Assembly: GCA_015039315.1 (NCBI GenBank)
Contig: WIDE01000011.1
Coordinates: forward strand, 62,001-126,000
Source: Clavulina sp. PMI_390
Taxonomy: Eukaryota > Basidiomycota > Agaricomycetes > Cantharellales > Hydnaceae
Length of the DNA: 64,000 bases
Reading direction: 5' to 3'
Both the position numbers and the translations under genes were made by a program. Of the stretch, positions 51,973 to 63,914 are shown piece after piece. The notes below the pieces were generated by a model. That model was not told the origin of the DNA, made no database searches, and worked only from the letters and a program-made list of their open reading frames with translations. Numbering within the stretch: the first letter of the stretch is position 1; each line of letters starts with the position of its first letter.

Positions 51973-53824
51973 GTCGATTAGGATTTGGCAAGGAAGAAGT
52001 AGAAGACTCGGTTGATGTAATGATGAAGAAACGATTTTTTGTGGCTCTTCTTATAGCTGTAGGCTTAGCAGGACCACTGAGCGCCTCTTACACTCGCAAT
52101 CCGACGTCCGTGGAGCATCAGGGCTGGGGACTCCACTTAGCCGGCGCGGCCAACTGGGCGCAGACCACAGCTGAGGGTTTATGAAATTGCCACACCTGCT
52201 CTGGTTATAATCATCCGAAGCTCAATCCAGAGGGAATGACGCTGCTCAGATGAATACGTTGGTACGCCGTTCACAGACGGAGAAATGTGTCAGTGTCTAA
52301 GGAAAGGCTACGAAAGTGTTAGTGAGACTGATCTTGTTTCACTATGCTTGTGGATGATAGGCAAGCCATTCGCTACCAGGATTAACAGATTAACGGATGA
52401 CACAGGCGCTGCATACGTCATGCGGTGGATAATCGCTGACGAGAAGACAGATCAAGCTTGTCGCATGAGATTTCCAACAAAAGGGGAAGCATAGTTATCC
52501 AAATCCTTTGATCGGCGCAAAGGCCCAGTTTTCACGAGCATTTGGGAAGAATCGCACCGAGTGACTTAGTCACGATTTACCAAAGATTTCGCACTGCAAG
52601 GCAAGATCCGAGCATGTAAGTGGCCAGAAACCATCGAAGTGCCATCCGAGCGCCATAAAAATGCTGTCCTTATGAGCCCAGGCATTTAGTAGCGAGGCCC
52701 GACTGGGAGGAAGACCGAGCACAGCGTTACCCCCACCCTTCTTAAGTGTGACGTTAACGGGCTGGGGCGTCCGAAGAGGGAAGCGGCAAGGTGGAGCGAG
52801 TCTGATTTCATGAGACTGTTATCTATACATTCCACAAGGTCTCAATCAATGGGAACAATGTGGTAGAAGTCGAAGACTTGAGAAACCACCTCCATAATTG
52901 GCAAGAGCGAGGATTTAAACATCAAGAAGCTTGTGGATCATGACTTGCCTTGCGGATCCACAGAGCCTATAAATACTGGAAGACAGAACGGGCGCCAAAA
53001 GGGCTTCGAGCGGAGTATTCTGGTGCGTCTCGGCTGGAGGTGTTTGCTATTCCTGGCTCATCCCTACATTTTGATCGGTTGAGGGATAAAGAAGTGGAAT
53101 GGATATTCTCAGACCCAGGATTTATGATCTCGACGAATAACAACGATGAAGACCGAATGAGAACGGTGAGGCACAAGTCATACATATTTCGAGGTCACTG
53201 GTTGCGTGGGAATTAGTCAAGCAATCGTAAATAGATTCCCTTGTTGAGGTACGCCCAAGCTGACGACATCCTGCCACGAACTCCAGGCTTATATTCGACT
53301 GGTTCGTGACCCCCAAAAATCACGCTTAAATGGAGATCATGACGCGCCAAAAGCACAGCCAAGTGCAATGTTAGACCGTTAATATTCGGTGGTTATTTCG
53401 ACTAGTGCTTTGATCGTTGTATACACAGCCAGTTCGACTGTCGAGGACAAAAAAGTCTCTTCGCTTCGCTTCCTCGCGGCTACTCATATGAATATATAGA
53501 GAAGATTTGCGCTCCCTAGGTTCGGCAAGGAACTTGCTCCAATTAAGTCCACTGTTCTAAATGACAACGACTACCGTGATATATATATCCCTACATTATT
53601 GGCTCCGTCACAACATGTGCAACGATATTCCCAGTCACTTGACAACGCCAATCTCCAACGAGTTCGATCAGGCCCTTGATTCACGTATTGAAGATGGTCG
53701 TAGTTCCCCGGCTAGGCACTGGGCACCAGTACATGTAGTGCGGAGGCGCGCCCGATCTCTCCAGCCCTCGTCCCTCATACGCTCGATCTTGAAAACGGCT
53801 GTACTGTCTAGCTGGCCTACCAGT
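51973..53824. other. Longest gene-poor stretch of the window
   Basis: About 1.85 kb between the epoxide hydrolase start and the first seven-helix gene. The left edge is the epoxide hydrolase promoter, with a TATAAGAAG box on the minus strand near 52045-52055. Open frames are short. One at 52023-52184 (+) would encode a 53-residue peptide with a signal-like start but has no other support. I see no terminal repeats or transposase remnants. Confidence 0.45.
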
Positions 53825-55770
53825 ATGGTGCCGGTAGACTCTTCTTTAGGCATTACTCTAACACTGACGAGCGTGCTCCTTGGGCTGGTGGCTTCCGCAT
53901 TGTCAGTACATTTTCCACCCACGGTCACTACGATCAAACTAGTGTGGGGCTCACTGTCCAGCTACTACAGCCTCTTCGGAATAATCACAGTCCAAACTCT
54001 TCTGTACTTCAAGAGGTTCCCTAACGACCCTTCACACACTCAATGGCTGGTAGGTAGCTGCGTCCTACGCTCCCCACTCGATGTGTATTGAGTCCATGCT
54101 GACGCGGTCTTCCACCCAATCGGAACTGATTTTGGCACTTCTAGGTTGGTTTACTGTGGTACGAGCTGCTTGCCCAAGCCATAATACGCGTCACTGGCTA
54201 ATCCGTTTGTAGGCTCCTGCAAGGTGTTGAGGTGTAGGTATCGATTTGGTACCAGAAAAATCCCGCCACCCAGGATTTCTGAAGTTCCTCCCCTTTTCTC
54301 TATCCAGCGGCATATCTAGTCGTGCATCGTATGGGAATTTGGTTGTCTATCCACTGGAGGGACTTTTTGCACTGGCAGAGGAACCTTGGTAAGACCACAT
54401 GATCACGAACATATTCCCCTTCTCAGCTAATTCCGTTCGCTCCACGCTTGTTCAGGTATAGATCTTATTGTGGCACGCATGCGGTACGCTCACAGCAGGC
54501 AGAATGCACCAACCCCTCAAACAACTCTTCCTGATGGATTCTTCATATAGCTTGTGGTTTCTTTCGCCGTCCAATCCTTCTTCTTGTCAAGATATTGGTC
54601 CGGTAAGCTAATTGGCCTCAATGCCTTCTGAATGGATCATTGACCTTCGCGATATTCTGCAAAGTCTCCCGCAATCTGCTCGTTACAGCTCCTTTGGTAA
54701 GCCGACACAGTGCTGCAACATGGCATTCGCTGCGCTTGGAGCCCATCACTGAGTTGTGCCATGTGTCTTTATGATGCCTGCTAGGTTACGCTAGTGGTTT
54801 TGGACTTCGGTATGCATTAATAGGCCCTCTCGTCTATCAGGTCACTTTCATATAACCGTGTCTTACACAGGATTTGGGCTGTGTAAGCTGATGATACGCG
54901 ATATGAATGTTCAGGCTCATCTAACAAACATCTTAGACACTGTGGTTCGGTCATACTTGACACCAGAAAGCTCAACAGCGACAGTGCAGGCACAAGGCTG
55001 GGACATGGGAGTCTGGTTAGCGATGGCCGTACGTAACGTATTCCTGAAACAAAGGTCGAACTTGAATCTTAAACAACGCTCTCTCAGGCTGCGGCAGATA
55101 TTCTGCTCGCGATGTCCTTAGCATTCGAAATGCGCAAGCGCAGGACGGGCCATTTCAAGTACGATTGACTCCAATGAGATGGCCCTGGCCCCACCGACCC
55201 TGAGGCTAACAAATGACTGCTTCCTCATGTAGAACTGACTCAGTTCTGAACCGACTCGCACTATATGGGGTTGCAACAGGAGCTGTTACAGCAATCCTTG
55301 TAATCATTCTGCTATTTCTTGTAAGCGGGACACAAGATAATTCTTATAGCCGTTCGCGATGCTCACTCCACTTAATCCCTACTGTTACACCAAATCCCCT
55401 CCTCCAGTTTGTTGTAGCAGATATCGTCGAAATTTTATTACTTTTCGCCTTGGTATGCCGTCCAGCTTTGCTAATCTTGCTTCGTAGTTAATGCTGCTTC
55501 TACCATCCATGATTTTGTCAGCCTCTCGGGGGTGTGTACATTGTTACACTTTTGTCCAAGTAGGTATTAATTATCGAGACTCCAGGCGATTTTTCTAATC
55601 TTCCTCATGTCACTTATAGTCTCCATCTACGATCATCTCTACGGTCTGCTTTAGGGACCTCGAGGGATTTCGAGTTACGACACCGAAGAAATCCAACGTC
55701 TTTGTCTCAATATCCAAAGGCTCAAACAACCATTGTGATTATCCGTAGCGAACATCGCACTTATCTCTAG
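53825..55770 (+). CDS. Seven-helix membrane protein, DUF6534-like (tandem copy 1)
   Basis: Multi-exon gene of a basidiomycete membrane family. From MVPVDSSLGITLTLTSV the exons give LFGIITVQTLLYFKRFPNDP, SHTQWL, VGLLW, LLQGVE, GISSRASYGNLVV...EEPW, then VVSFAVQSFFLSRYWS, VSRNLLVTAPL, a loop with SSTATVQAQGWDMGVWLAMA, AADILLAMSLAFEMRKRRTG, TDSVLNRLALYGVATGA, VTAILVIILLFL, FVVADIVEILLLFAL and PLGGVYIVTLLSN. The tail LHLRSSLRSALG ends at 55770. Helix order, the short YFKRF loop and the KRRTG-(x)n-TDSVLNRL motif are typical of DUF6534 proteins, whose function is unknown. The paralogue at 56373-58291 has the same exon pattern, which supports these joins. An upstream in-frame Met at 53561 is possible but unmatched in the paralogue. 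Confidence 0.75.
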
Positions 55771-56372
55771 GTCTCTTTAGGTGTACACACATGTATTAGT
55801 CTTTCGTTTTGGGAACCAATTCCTTCGCTCGCCGCAGCGCGGCTTGTACTACTTCCAAATGTATCATAATACTTGATCTCCCTTTCAATACGTGCCGCGA
55901 AGGATGCCTCTAAAAAGTGCGAGTTTGAAATTGCTGGCAGCTGACCAGGACAAAATGTGGAGGATGAGAAGATCTGCAATTAGCGCGAGAAAACTAACAA
56001 CCATCAACAGGCTAATCGGAGCCGTTGGCTCCTCACCTGACGTTGTACGGATAGCTACATCACCGAACTCCGTCAGACAAGCTCACGGAAAGAGCACATC
56101 ATACATCTGGCTGGAGACATACTCTGAAGACAGCCGCAAGCAAAAACTGCGTCAGATGTAATAAAAAAGCCTCAGCCGCTCTCTCGGAATATTTTTGTGG
56201 CACGGACAATATATTCATGCAAAGAAGTCAGTTGTAGCTCTCGAAAAATGGCTTCCCGAGGGACGCGGTAGGGCAATTCACCTGACAACGTTCGGAGCCC
56301 GCACTTCCCCGGCTTCCCCGCTGAGACACGAATGCCCTGAGTTCTTTCTACCTCCAACCCAAATCCACCTCG
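55771..56372. other. Spacer between tandem seven-helix genes
   Basis: About 600 bases. Short frames on both strands (for example 55892-56161 + and 55767-55979 -) match nothing I recognise. It presumably carries the promoter of copy 2. No copy of the upstream region of gene 1 is obvious by eye. Confidence 0.5.
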
Positions 56373-58291
56373 ATGTATCCTCCCTATCTAGCCACTGTAA
56401 AAGCTGACTGGAGTGTCCCTTTAACTCTTGCGAGCGTCCTTTTTGGGATCTGGGCTGCAGCGCTGTGAGTCTACACTATGAATCAACCACCCCCCCCCCC
56501 CCCCCCCCCCCACGCTTCGAGATCGAAAGGCTCATGATGATTTAACCCCTGTAGTCTTTTCGGAATCATCACCGTCCAGACTTACTTTTATTATAAGAGG
56601 TTTATGCGTGATCCTTGGTACACTCGATGGCTGGTAGGTTTGCAGCCTCCACATGGTATTTCTGAGTAGTGATGCTACAACCCCGATGCTCTTCTTCAAT
56701 TCAAGGTTGGCGTCCTCTGGTTAGTCCCTCAATACTTATTCCATGGCCCTATGTGACCCACTCTCCCGATCTTGCCTCCAGGATCTTACAAGGCATTGAA
56801 GTGTATGCGTTTACAGTACCCCTCTCATCGAGTCAACAGCTCACCCTACTATGTCTTTGTTTCTGATCAGTGGCATATCAAGTCGGGCTTCGTATGGTAA
56901 TCTGGTTGTGCTACCACAAGATGGTTTTATTGCTTTACTAAAGGAGCCTTGGTGAGAGTGGGCACTGTCTACTTCGCCAGATGTGCTATTTACACCCATT
57001 TTCCTCCCGGGAATACATCAGGTACAGATCTTACTGCGGCACTCACGGGGTAAGTCCCCATTCAAATAATATCCCCCTACCCTAGTGGTGTCTAATTCCC
57101 TCCCCCTCTTCAGGTTGTGGTAGCCTTTGCTGTCCAAAGCTTCTTTCTCTTGCGATACTGGTCGGGTAAGCTTCCATGATTTTTGTGGCCATCTAGCCGA
57201 GGAAATAATGTTCAGTGGACATGATCAGTTTCTCGCAATCTCTTTGTTACAATACCTTTGGTAAGCTATTCAATTTGAATCTACTTGCTTGCTGTGCTGT
57301 ATATCTCAGGGCTGCGATATCTCCACGTCCCGCAGTCCTTGTCTGTGTTGCTCGATTTCGGTCAGCGTTTTATATTTCTAGCCTAGATCGCTCACTGACA
57401 CCCCGCTCAGCATTTGGCGTCTGTGAGCCCACCGCAAAACAACCCCTCTTCATTTAGTATTCTAATAGGGTTTCTAGACTGTGTGTGGCGCTCTTATAGG
57501 ACTCCACAGAGCTCGATAGCAGCACTCGAATCACAGGGCTGGGCCTTTACGGTCTGGCTAGCGCTGGCAGTGAGGGCTCAATTTTTACTCAGCCTCTCAA
57601 TATGAATAACGATTCATTTACTTTCAGGCAGCCTCAGATGTTATACTCGCCATTTCATTAGCCTTCGAGATGCGCAAACGTCGAACCGGGCACCACAGGT
57701 ATGATTCTTGTTGCGACACACTATAAAGCATTTATCCGCTCAACATTACGCTGTTCCACATAGGACTGACTCGGTTCTGAATCGGCTCGCCCTGTATGGG
57801 GTCGCTACTGGAGCCATCACAGCGACTGTCGTTATCATTCTATTATTCCTTGTAAGCGTGCTTAGCATTGCGGCTGATCAACACCACTGATACCGGTCAA
57901 TTGCTCCTCCGTGCTCTCCTGTAGTTCGTTGTAGCGGACAGAGTAGAAATATTCCTACTGTTCGTTATCGTGAGTCATTTCTTTCTTTCAAGATTCGTCC
58001 AGTTGACGCTGATCGAGATCGTGCGGCTGACTACGAAATATAGCCTCTTGGAGCTGTCTATATTGTCACCCTTTTGTCCAAGTGGGTCACTTTTCCTCTC
58101 TCGACGCGGCCATACCCTAAATCGCATCCACGGTTATGCCCCACAGTCTTCACCTGCGCATATCATTACGGACGGCTTTGGAAGCCCCGAGCAACGTGGA
58201 GTTACGACACCGAAAACACCCTACCCATCGGTCTGCTGATGCCCCAATTGCCGTTCTGGTTCTGCGCACCGAGAGTACCTCTCATATCTGA
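56373..58291 (+). CDS. Seven-helix membrane protein, DUF6534-like (tandem copy 2)
   Basis: Paralogue of the preceding gene with matching exons: MYPPYLATVKADWSVPLTLA, SVLFGIWAAAL, LFGIITVQTYFYYKRFMRDP, WYTRWL, VGVLW, ILQGIE, GISSRASYGNLVVLPQDGFI...KEPW, VVVAFAVQSFFLLRYWS, VSRNLFVTIPL, SSIAALESQGWAFTVWLALA, AASDVILAISLAFEMRKRRT, GHHRTDSVLNRLALYGVATG, AITATVVIILLFL, FVVADRVEIFLLFVI, PLGAVYIVTLLSN and a tail LHLRISLRTALEAPSNVELR to the stop at 58291. No frame break is forced, so both copies look usable. The first intron contains a run of 22 C. The shared segments are most alike in the last helices and differ in loops and tails, suggesting an old tandem duplication. Confidence 0.75.
56490..56511 (+). 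repeat. Poly-C tract of 22
   Basis: An uninterrupted run of 22 C in the first intron of the second seven-helix gene, between the GTGAGT donor at about 56465 and the acceptor near 56553. The exact length may be affected by sequencing error. Confidence 0.9.
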
Positions 58292-58669
58292 ATCACACTC
58301 TATCCACATATTCTCTTTATTCCGTCGATCTATTCTTTCTTCGATTTCAGTCGTCTCGACCCACTGGTTGGTCAATCATCAAATAGCGCACGCCAAGAAC
58401 AAAATACTATACATTATGGTACATTATATCGGGCAGCCAGTGACGAGTATATTTGAACCCCATCACCACTTATAGGAATCAGGCGGCCTAGTTATGCCCG
58501 CAGGAGAAACTGGAGTTTGAGATGGGCCAGTACTACGCGGGGCGGGCGCTCTACACATTAGTTAGATCAAACCATACACATCGAGTTATATACTCTGATC
58601 TCCGCCGATCCGGATCCAGATCTACTCAACTCCACTCTCATGAGCGTAAGCTACAAAATAGATGTTGTT
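58292..58669. other. Convergent intergenic region
   Basis: About 380 bases between the stops of the second seven-helix gene and the SmgGDS-like gene. No feature was recognised. Confidence 0.55.
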
Positions 58670-61600
58670 TTACGCCTGACTCGGAACACCCGCAGGAGCA
58701 GACCCAAACGCGGCAAGAGTCCTGATCGCCGCATTCCGCAAAACATTTGGATCTCGCTTACGTTCAGGTAGAGGTCCACCTCCTGCAGCAGAGGGGCCGT
58801 GCGCCCCAGCTGGGGAGACGGGTGGGGAGGCGCCAGAATCTATCGCACCAGCTACTTGCACAATGGCTTGTTCATTAGTCAGAGCGGTTAGAACAGGACG
58901 CGCAGCGGCCCTAATTCCCTCCACCAGCGCCACCCTCTCCGCTAACTCTTCCTTGGACGAGCTAGTTGAATCTCCGAGCTGAACATCAGCACGTCCCACT
59001 GCGAGTAGCAGCAAACAGGCGTTAGCCCGCAATTCAGGTGCGAGGCCAAGGGTTTTCCCGCGTGGGGAAAGGATGTGAGATGTGAGCATATCGAGTGCAC
59101 TTGAGGCGATAGATGCGGATGCGTCCGCCATGGTAGATTGAGTGGTAAGGCTAGCTTCAGAGATTGGAGGCGAACGAGTGACAGAAGCGGGGCCGCCTTC
59201 TGGGCCGAGGTTCGATGTGAGGGCAGCCACAACGTTAGGGACTGGGAGATAGGACATCAGCATACAGTAGCAGATCGGAGAACAACGCTAGATGAAGCAC
59301 AGCGGCGAAGAAACTGAAAGAGAAGATTAAGTGATCATTGTGACGCACCTCCAGCTGCGTGACTCGCAAGTAATGTTAGAGCCACGATGCCCTCATTCAG
59401 CAGCACAGGGTACTTCAAATTCCGTCCCAGCATTTCTGCAATTGCATCTGCGACAAGTTCCGCGGTACAGAGCTCATTGAATGCCTTTTTGCGAGCCTCG
59501 GCGACGTCCGGGGGAAGTACAGGGTCATTAGTGACCGGAGAGGTGACACCTGGAGGCCGAACGAACAGCGTCTTCACGAGATTGACCAATATGCGCGTGG
59601 ATTCATTCCGAATGGCTAACGAATCTGTGCGTCGAATCAGCTCCAGAAGCTGATCAAGACCGTTTGTCTTATCTCCCAAAGGCTCGAAAACCTGCAGAGC
59701 AAAAGGGACTTTATAGAAGTTTAAGCTGCTGAGTGTATTCCTAGCAAAAGAAACTAGTGAATACTCACTGCTACCATTCACAAGGTTCTTCATCGTCGCA
59801 ACTGCGGAAATCTGCACAACGTCCGCCTTGTCACCATCAGGGGACCAAACTTTGGACTTGAGGATGGCAGGGATAATGCCAGCTTTGCCAAGCGCCTCTC
59901 TCGTAGAGGGACCTTGAGCAAGGTTCCGCAATAGCCCAAGGACTCCATGTTTTAACTTGAGGTCCGTTGAGGCGTCCAGGAGAGGACCTAGTGCCGGAAG
60001 GATTGAGATTGGAGGCTCAACGAGAGCAAGGCATCGAGATTCTGGGGGGTTGGTAGATCAAGGATTCTGGTCAATATTCGCGAAGAGTCAGCGGCAACAG
60101 GAGATGTGGACAAACCTCGTCTTGCCACATTGCCTAGACACAGCGTTGCACAGATGACCAGGTCGTCTCTTCCCTCTTCGTCCTTTTTGTCTATTTCCAT
60201 GCCATTCGAGCCTCGCACAGTCTCGGGATATCGTTTAATCCACTCCACCATTTTTTGAACGAACCATCCGCCACCACTCTCAGTCCCCCACAGAGTGTCC
60301 ATCAGCGAATCTTCGCCTGCAACTGTGACGATGGCCTTGATCACCGCTGCCTTGCACATCCCGAGCGTCTTTTCCCATTTGGCAGCATCCCTCGACTCCG
60401 TTGCCCACTCAGGAGGCGGGGCTGCATGCTCAACAAATGTGAGTAGGTAATAGAAAGGCGAATCCGCCCCCGTAGTGCTGGAAGTGGAAGAAGCTGTAGA
60501 ACCAGATGGTGAAACGAGCAAAAGCTCCCGCATTCGAGGTTCATCGACTGCGAGCCCTTCAATGAGCATGCATGTTTCCTCAACGACGTTCACATCTGCC
60601 CCCAGGAGTTTATATCGGAGATCCGAATTATTAGCGGCAAATGAGGGGAGAGTAGAGTGGGGAGAAGATGTGGTCGAGGTTTGGGTAGGCGAGAAAGATG
60701 CCAAAGATTTAGCCAGGTAAGGAAGTGCAGCTTCGTCCCAGACGACTTCTGCCAAGATATGTGTGTTATGATTAGTTTTCCGTCGACAAATCGAAACTAT
60801 GACGTATTCTGTGCAAAAACGATGGTTCTCACCCTCATCTGACACTCGGAGCGTCTCAAGTGCTCGCCAGGACCAGTCCGACAATCCCCATCGCCAGGTC
60901 CAGCGTTCCGAGAGCTCCTCGTCACTCCCAGAACCGGGCTGGATCTTCCACAGTCCGGCGGGATATATCAGGGATGTCAGTCTCAGGATAATCCCAGAAG
61001 CCTTGAGATCGGAAAGAGCGTCCTTCACAGGCTCTGTATCAGCCACACAAATGAACCGAGGATGTCCGTGACGTTAGGTAAAAGGATGATATGCTAATCA
61101 GGCTGAACAAATGAGACTGACTATAATCCATTGCAGCATTCAGGAGAACACCGAATGATGTTTTGATGATCTTGAGGTCAACCAGGCTCAGGGCCGATGC
61201 GAGATCTGCTGAGCTAGACGAGGCACGAGACGCAGAAAGCAGTAATTTTGAGTATCCATCAAGAAGGCCGACGATAATCTGGGGGAATCCTGCCGCGAGA
61301 AATCGCCCTCGATTGATATCTGTTCGATTGTTGCCGTCACAAGTCCAATGTCGCGTCGAAGGCCGAGGATTCCCGGCGGGTATGGATTCCCCAGAAGGAG
61401 ATAAACCGGAGCATTGGATGCGTGAATAGGCGTCGGAATCACACCAAAGAAGGTCAGTCCATCAAATCACCAAAGGGAGAAACAATGTAGACTGACCGTG
61501 GTCCATGCATATGTTGGCACCAACTCGAAGAATTTCATACGTTGCGCCAGAGGCGGCAGGAGCGACAGGAGCAACCTGCTTCGCGGGTTGAGTTGAAGCA

Positions 61601-61911
61601 GCCTCAGAAGCGTGGGTTATAAGTGTGGTTAAACTATGCGGAAGGGCGGTCGCGCCGACAATCTCATGGTAATCCTCTGCTCGCAGGTTACAACCAACCC
61701 CGCATTAATGTCAGAGTTTCGGTCCGACAAAAGGATCGAAAGCGCCCAAAGCGGTGAGCTAACCTTGTTCCCCATGAGATCGGAGTCTATCCGCGAGTTG
61801 ACGAGCAGAATCCTCGACTGTTGACCAAACTGATGGCTCTGTCTGCCCTGATGAGATCAGTTTTGCACAGTTGGTGAGCTCGTCGGCGAGCTTGACGAGC
61901 TCTGCGGACAT
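58670..61911 (-). CDS. Armadillo-repeat protein, SmgGDS (Rap1 GTPase-GDP dissociation stimulator 1)-like
   Basis: Helical-repeat protein of about 900 residues starting MSAELVKLADELTNCAKLIS at 61911. Armadillo-type helices run through the whole length: ATYEILRVGANICMDH, ALSLVDLKIIKTSFGVLLNA, CMLIEGLAVDEPRMRELLL, CKAAVIKAIVTVAGEDSLMD, DLVICATLCLGNVARR, KLKHGVLGLLRNLAQGPSTR, EALGKAGIIPAILKSKVWS, ISAVATMKNLVNGSSE, RNESTRILVNLVKTLF and LLNEGIVALTLLASHAAGG. The order and the CLGN(V/I)ARR and HG-LG-LRNL segments match SmgGDS, which in animals handles small GTPases with a C-terminal polybasic region. The fungal role is unknown. The C-terminal part (58.7-59.2 kb) is Ser/Pro-rich. Several exons; joins are by conservation. 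Confidence 0.8.
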
Positions 61912-62339
61912 GTTGGAGGTTGTAGAGAGAGAAGAAGATAGAAGAAAAGGCTAGCAAGTTGAGCACCGCAATTATAGTGGACAGGATCGAAAGTAACCCT
62001 TGTTTGGCAAGTGCCCTCGACGCAAATAATATTTGATTTGACCCGATTCAGTCCGCCGCTGCAAACACGGGGACCAAAGTGGTCAAGTACAGCCTTCGAG
62101 GGAAGTAACAGCCTTCGGTTGAATTCTGCAGATAGAGTGACGTTCACAACTGGCGGGAAATTTTTACAAAAGAAAGGGATTCTAATGTAAAAGCATTGAT
62201 GTTTCGTTCGCACAGCTTCGTTGGAAATGGGGGCGTACAGACAGGAGTCGTCATGGTCGTGAAGAAGCCCTGAAATAAAATGGAATCTAATGAGACACCA
62301 CTAGGCGAACCCAGGGAAAGAAAGAAGCTCGAATAACAG
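61912..62339. other. Intergenic region upstream of the SmgGDS-like gene
   Basis: About 430 bases between the SmgGDS-like start and the ceramide glucosyltransferase stop, both on the minus strand. No coding content was recognised. Confidence 0.55.
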
Positions 62340-63914
62340 CTAGCTGTCACCCGTAGTGGGTAGGAGGGAATACGGCTGGCCTGATCCCAGTCTCTTGGCC
62401 GCTGTTGGCTCAACCTTCGCCACCTTTCCGTGGCCTTTGACAGTATATTTCACACCACGCCATGTGACATCCGTGCCCAGCACGCCTACAAGCCATATCG
62501 GGAACGCCGACAGCTCGCGTATGGCCCATGCAACAAGGAAATTGGCCCACTCTGCTCTAGGCAGGGGATGCCCTGCAATTGCTGCATAGACTCCCAAATC
62601 CAGGGCCAACCATCCAGCCACATGCAAGACAGCGAATATTGCCCACGGGATGCCCCACGGCGCTGCAATAGTCGCAAATCCGACGAGACCCAACATGATG
62701 CACTCTGTGAACGGCTCAAGGAGTGTTGCAGAGATGACAATGTGTTTGCGAACACGAATCCAGCGCACACGCCGCTCCACATAATCAGAAAACTTCATGT
62801 TCGTGCTGATCGCGTTGACGGCAACGTCCGGGCTCATGTCATGCAGGAGTCCAAGCTCGTGCATGAAGCAGGCTGCGAGGATGTTGTCTTCGGCGAGGTA
62901 TGCACTCATAGCCCGAAGCCCTGTGACAACCTCAGGGCCATAAGTCGGGAGCTCAGGCTCGCCGTTTGGTGCCATCGGCTGCTTCTTCCACTGGCCTCTG
63001 TGCTCAGGCATACTCGTCACGCAATCAACGTCCGAGCGTCGGTAGAGATTGGATTTGCCCATGACGCAAGAGTCAAGCGCGAGCTTGTTGATCGCAATAT
63101 ACATCTTGGCGTGCGTGGTGTTGAGAAATGCCGCTTCGACACGGGAGCCGAGAGTATCTCTGGCACCATAGAGAACCGCTTGAGGGACATGATGCACAAC
63201 GCCGACACGTTTACGGAAGTGTGGGCCATTGCCAGAGGTTGAGGGAGCAGGGAATTCGCGAGTCAGAGCCTCCACAGAGCGCGCAAGTGTGCCTGGCTGC
63301 GTTTTGACATTCGAGTCAAGAACCCATACGATATCATGTTTTGCTTGGCGGAAGGGTTGTATGAGATTGTTGACTTTGGGGTTGACGCCGATAACCTCCT
63401 CGTCTATCAAGAATTGTCAATTGCGTGTGCATATGTAGCAGAAGAGGGGGTCAAGACTGACTTGTGATCAACAGAACAGGAATCGTGGGGTATTTCTTCT
63501 GGAGCTGTTCGACAACGCGCACTGCAGGATCACTGGGTGCGTGAACAGAGAAGATAATCTCAAAGTTCGAGTACTCCTGGAGGAAGGATGATTCGAGGTT
63601 CTCATAGAGGTTTGGGTCCAGACCTTTCAGGGGCCGTATGATTGAGACCCCTGGGACTGCTGAAGCGGGAAGAGATGCAAGTGGAGATCGTGGCCGCCTT
63701 GAGTACCTCTGACGACTGAAGAGAACAAGATTGAGTATCTAACACCCTTATAGGACAAAAGGACGGGAACCTCCACTCACGCTGTCCACCATCCCACTAT
63801 TGCTAAGCCCCAATAGATGATGTACCAGCAAATGGCCACTACCGAGAGCAGTGCAAGTGGGTATGTCCATACTGACTCTAACAGCTCATGGGAACCTCCT
63901 CTATTCGGGGACAT
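62340..63914 (-). CDS. Ceramide glucosyltransferase (UGCG-type, GT21)
   Basis: Golgi/ER membrane enzyme that makes glucosylceramide from UDP-glucose and ceramide, a sphingolipid absent from baker's yeast but made by most filamentous fungi. It starts MSPNRGGSHELLESVWTYPL, with a first transmembrane helix (ALLSVVAICWYIIYWGLAIV). The GT domain shows PGVSIIRPLKGLDPNLYENL, ESSFLQEYSNFEIIFSV, NPKVNNLIQPFRQAKHDIVW, VLDSNVKTQPGTL (second Asp motif), MSAYLAEDNILAACF (third Asp motif) and the RXXRW box in YVERRVRWIRVRKH. Two or three helices follow in the C terminus (CIMLGLVGFATIAAPWGIPW, and WANFLVAWAIRELSAFPIWL). An in-frame Met upstream at 63968 would add 18 residues; I prefer 63914. Three exons. 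Confidence 0.92.

Noticed and set aside
51973..53824. Possible transposon relic in the gene-poor stretch
   Set aside because: No terminal repeats, target duplications, reverse-transcriptase or transposase motifs could be seen.
55767..56161. Overlapping short frames on both strands between the tandem membrane-protein genes, one with a hydrophobic run
   Set aside because: I could not join them to any exon of the seven-helix family, and they share no motif with it. A relic cannot be excluded.
62430..63242. 270-codon open frame on the + strand
   Set aside because: It is fully antisense to the strongly conserved ceramide glucosyltransferase exon and has no domain of its own.
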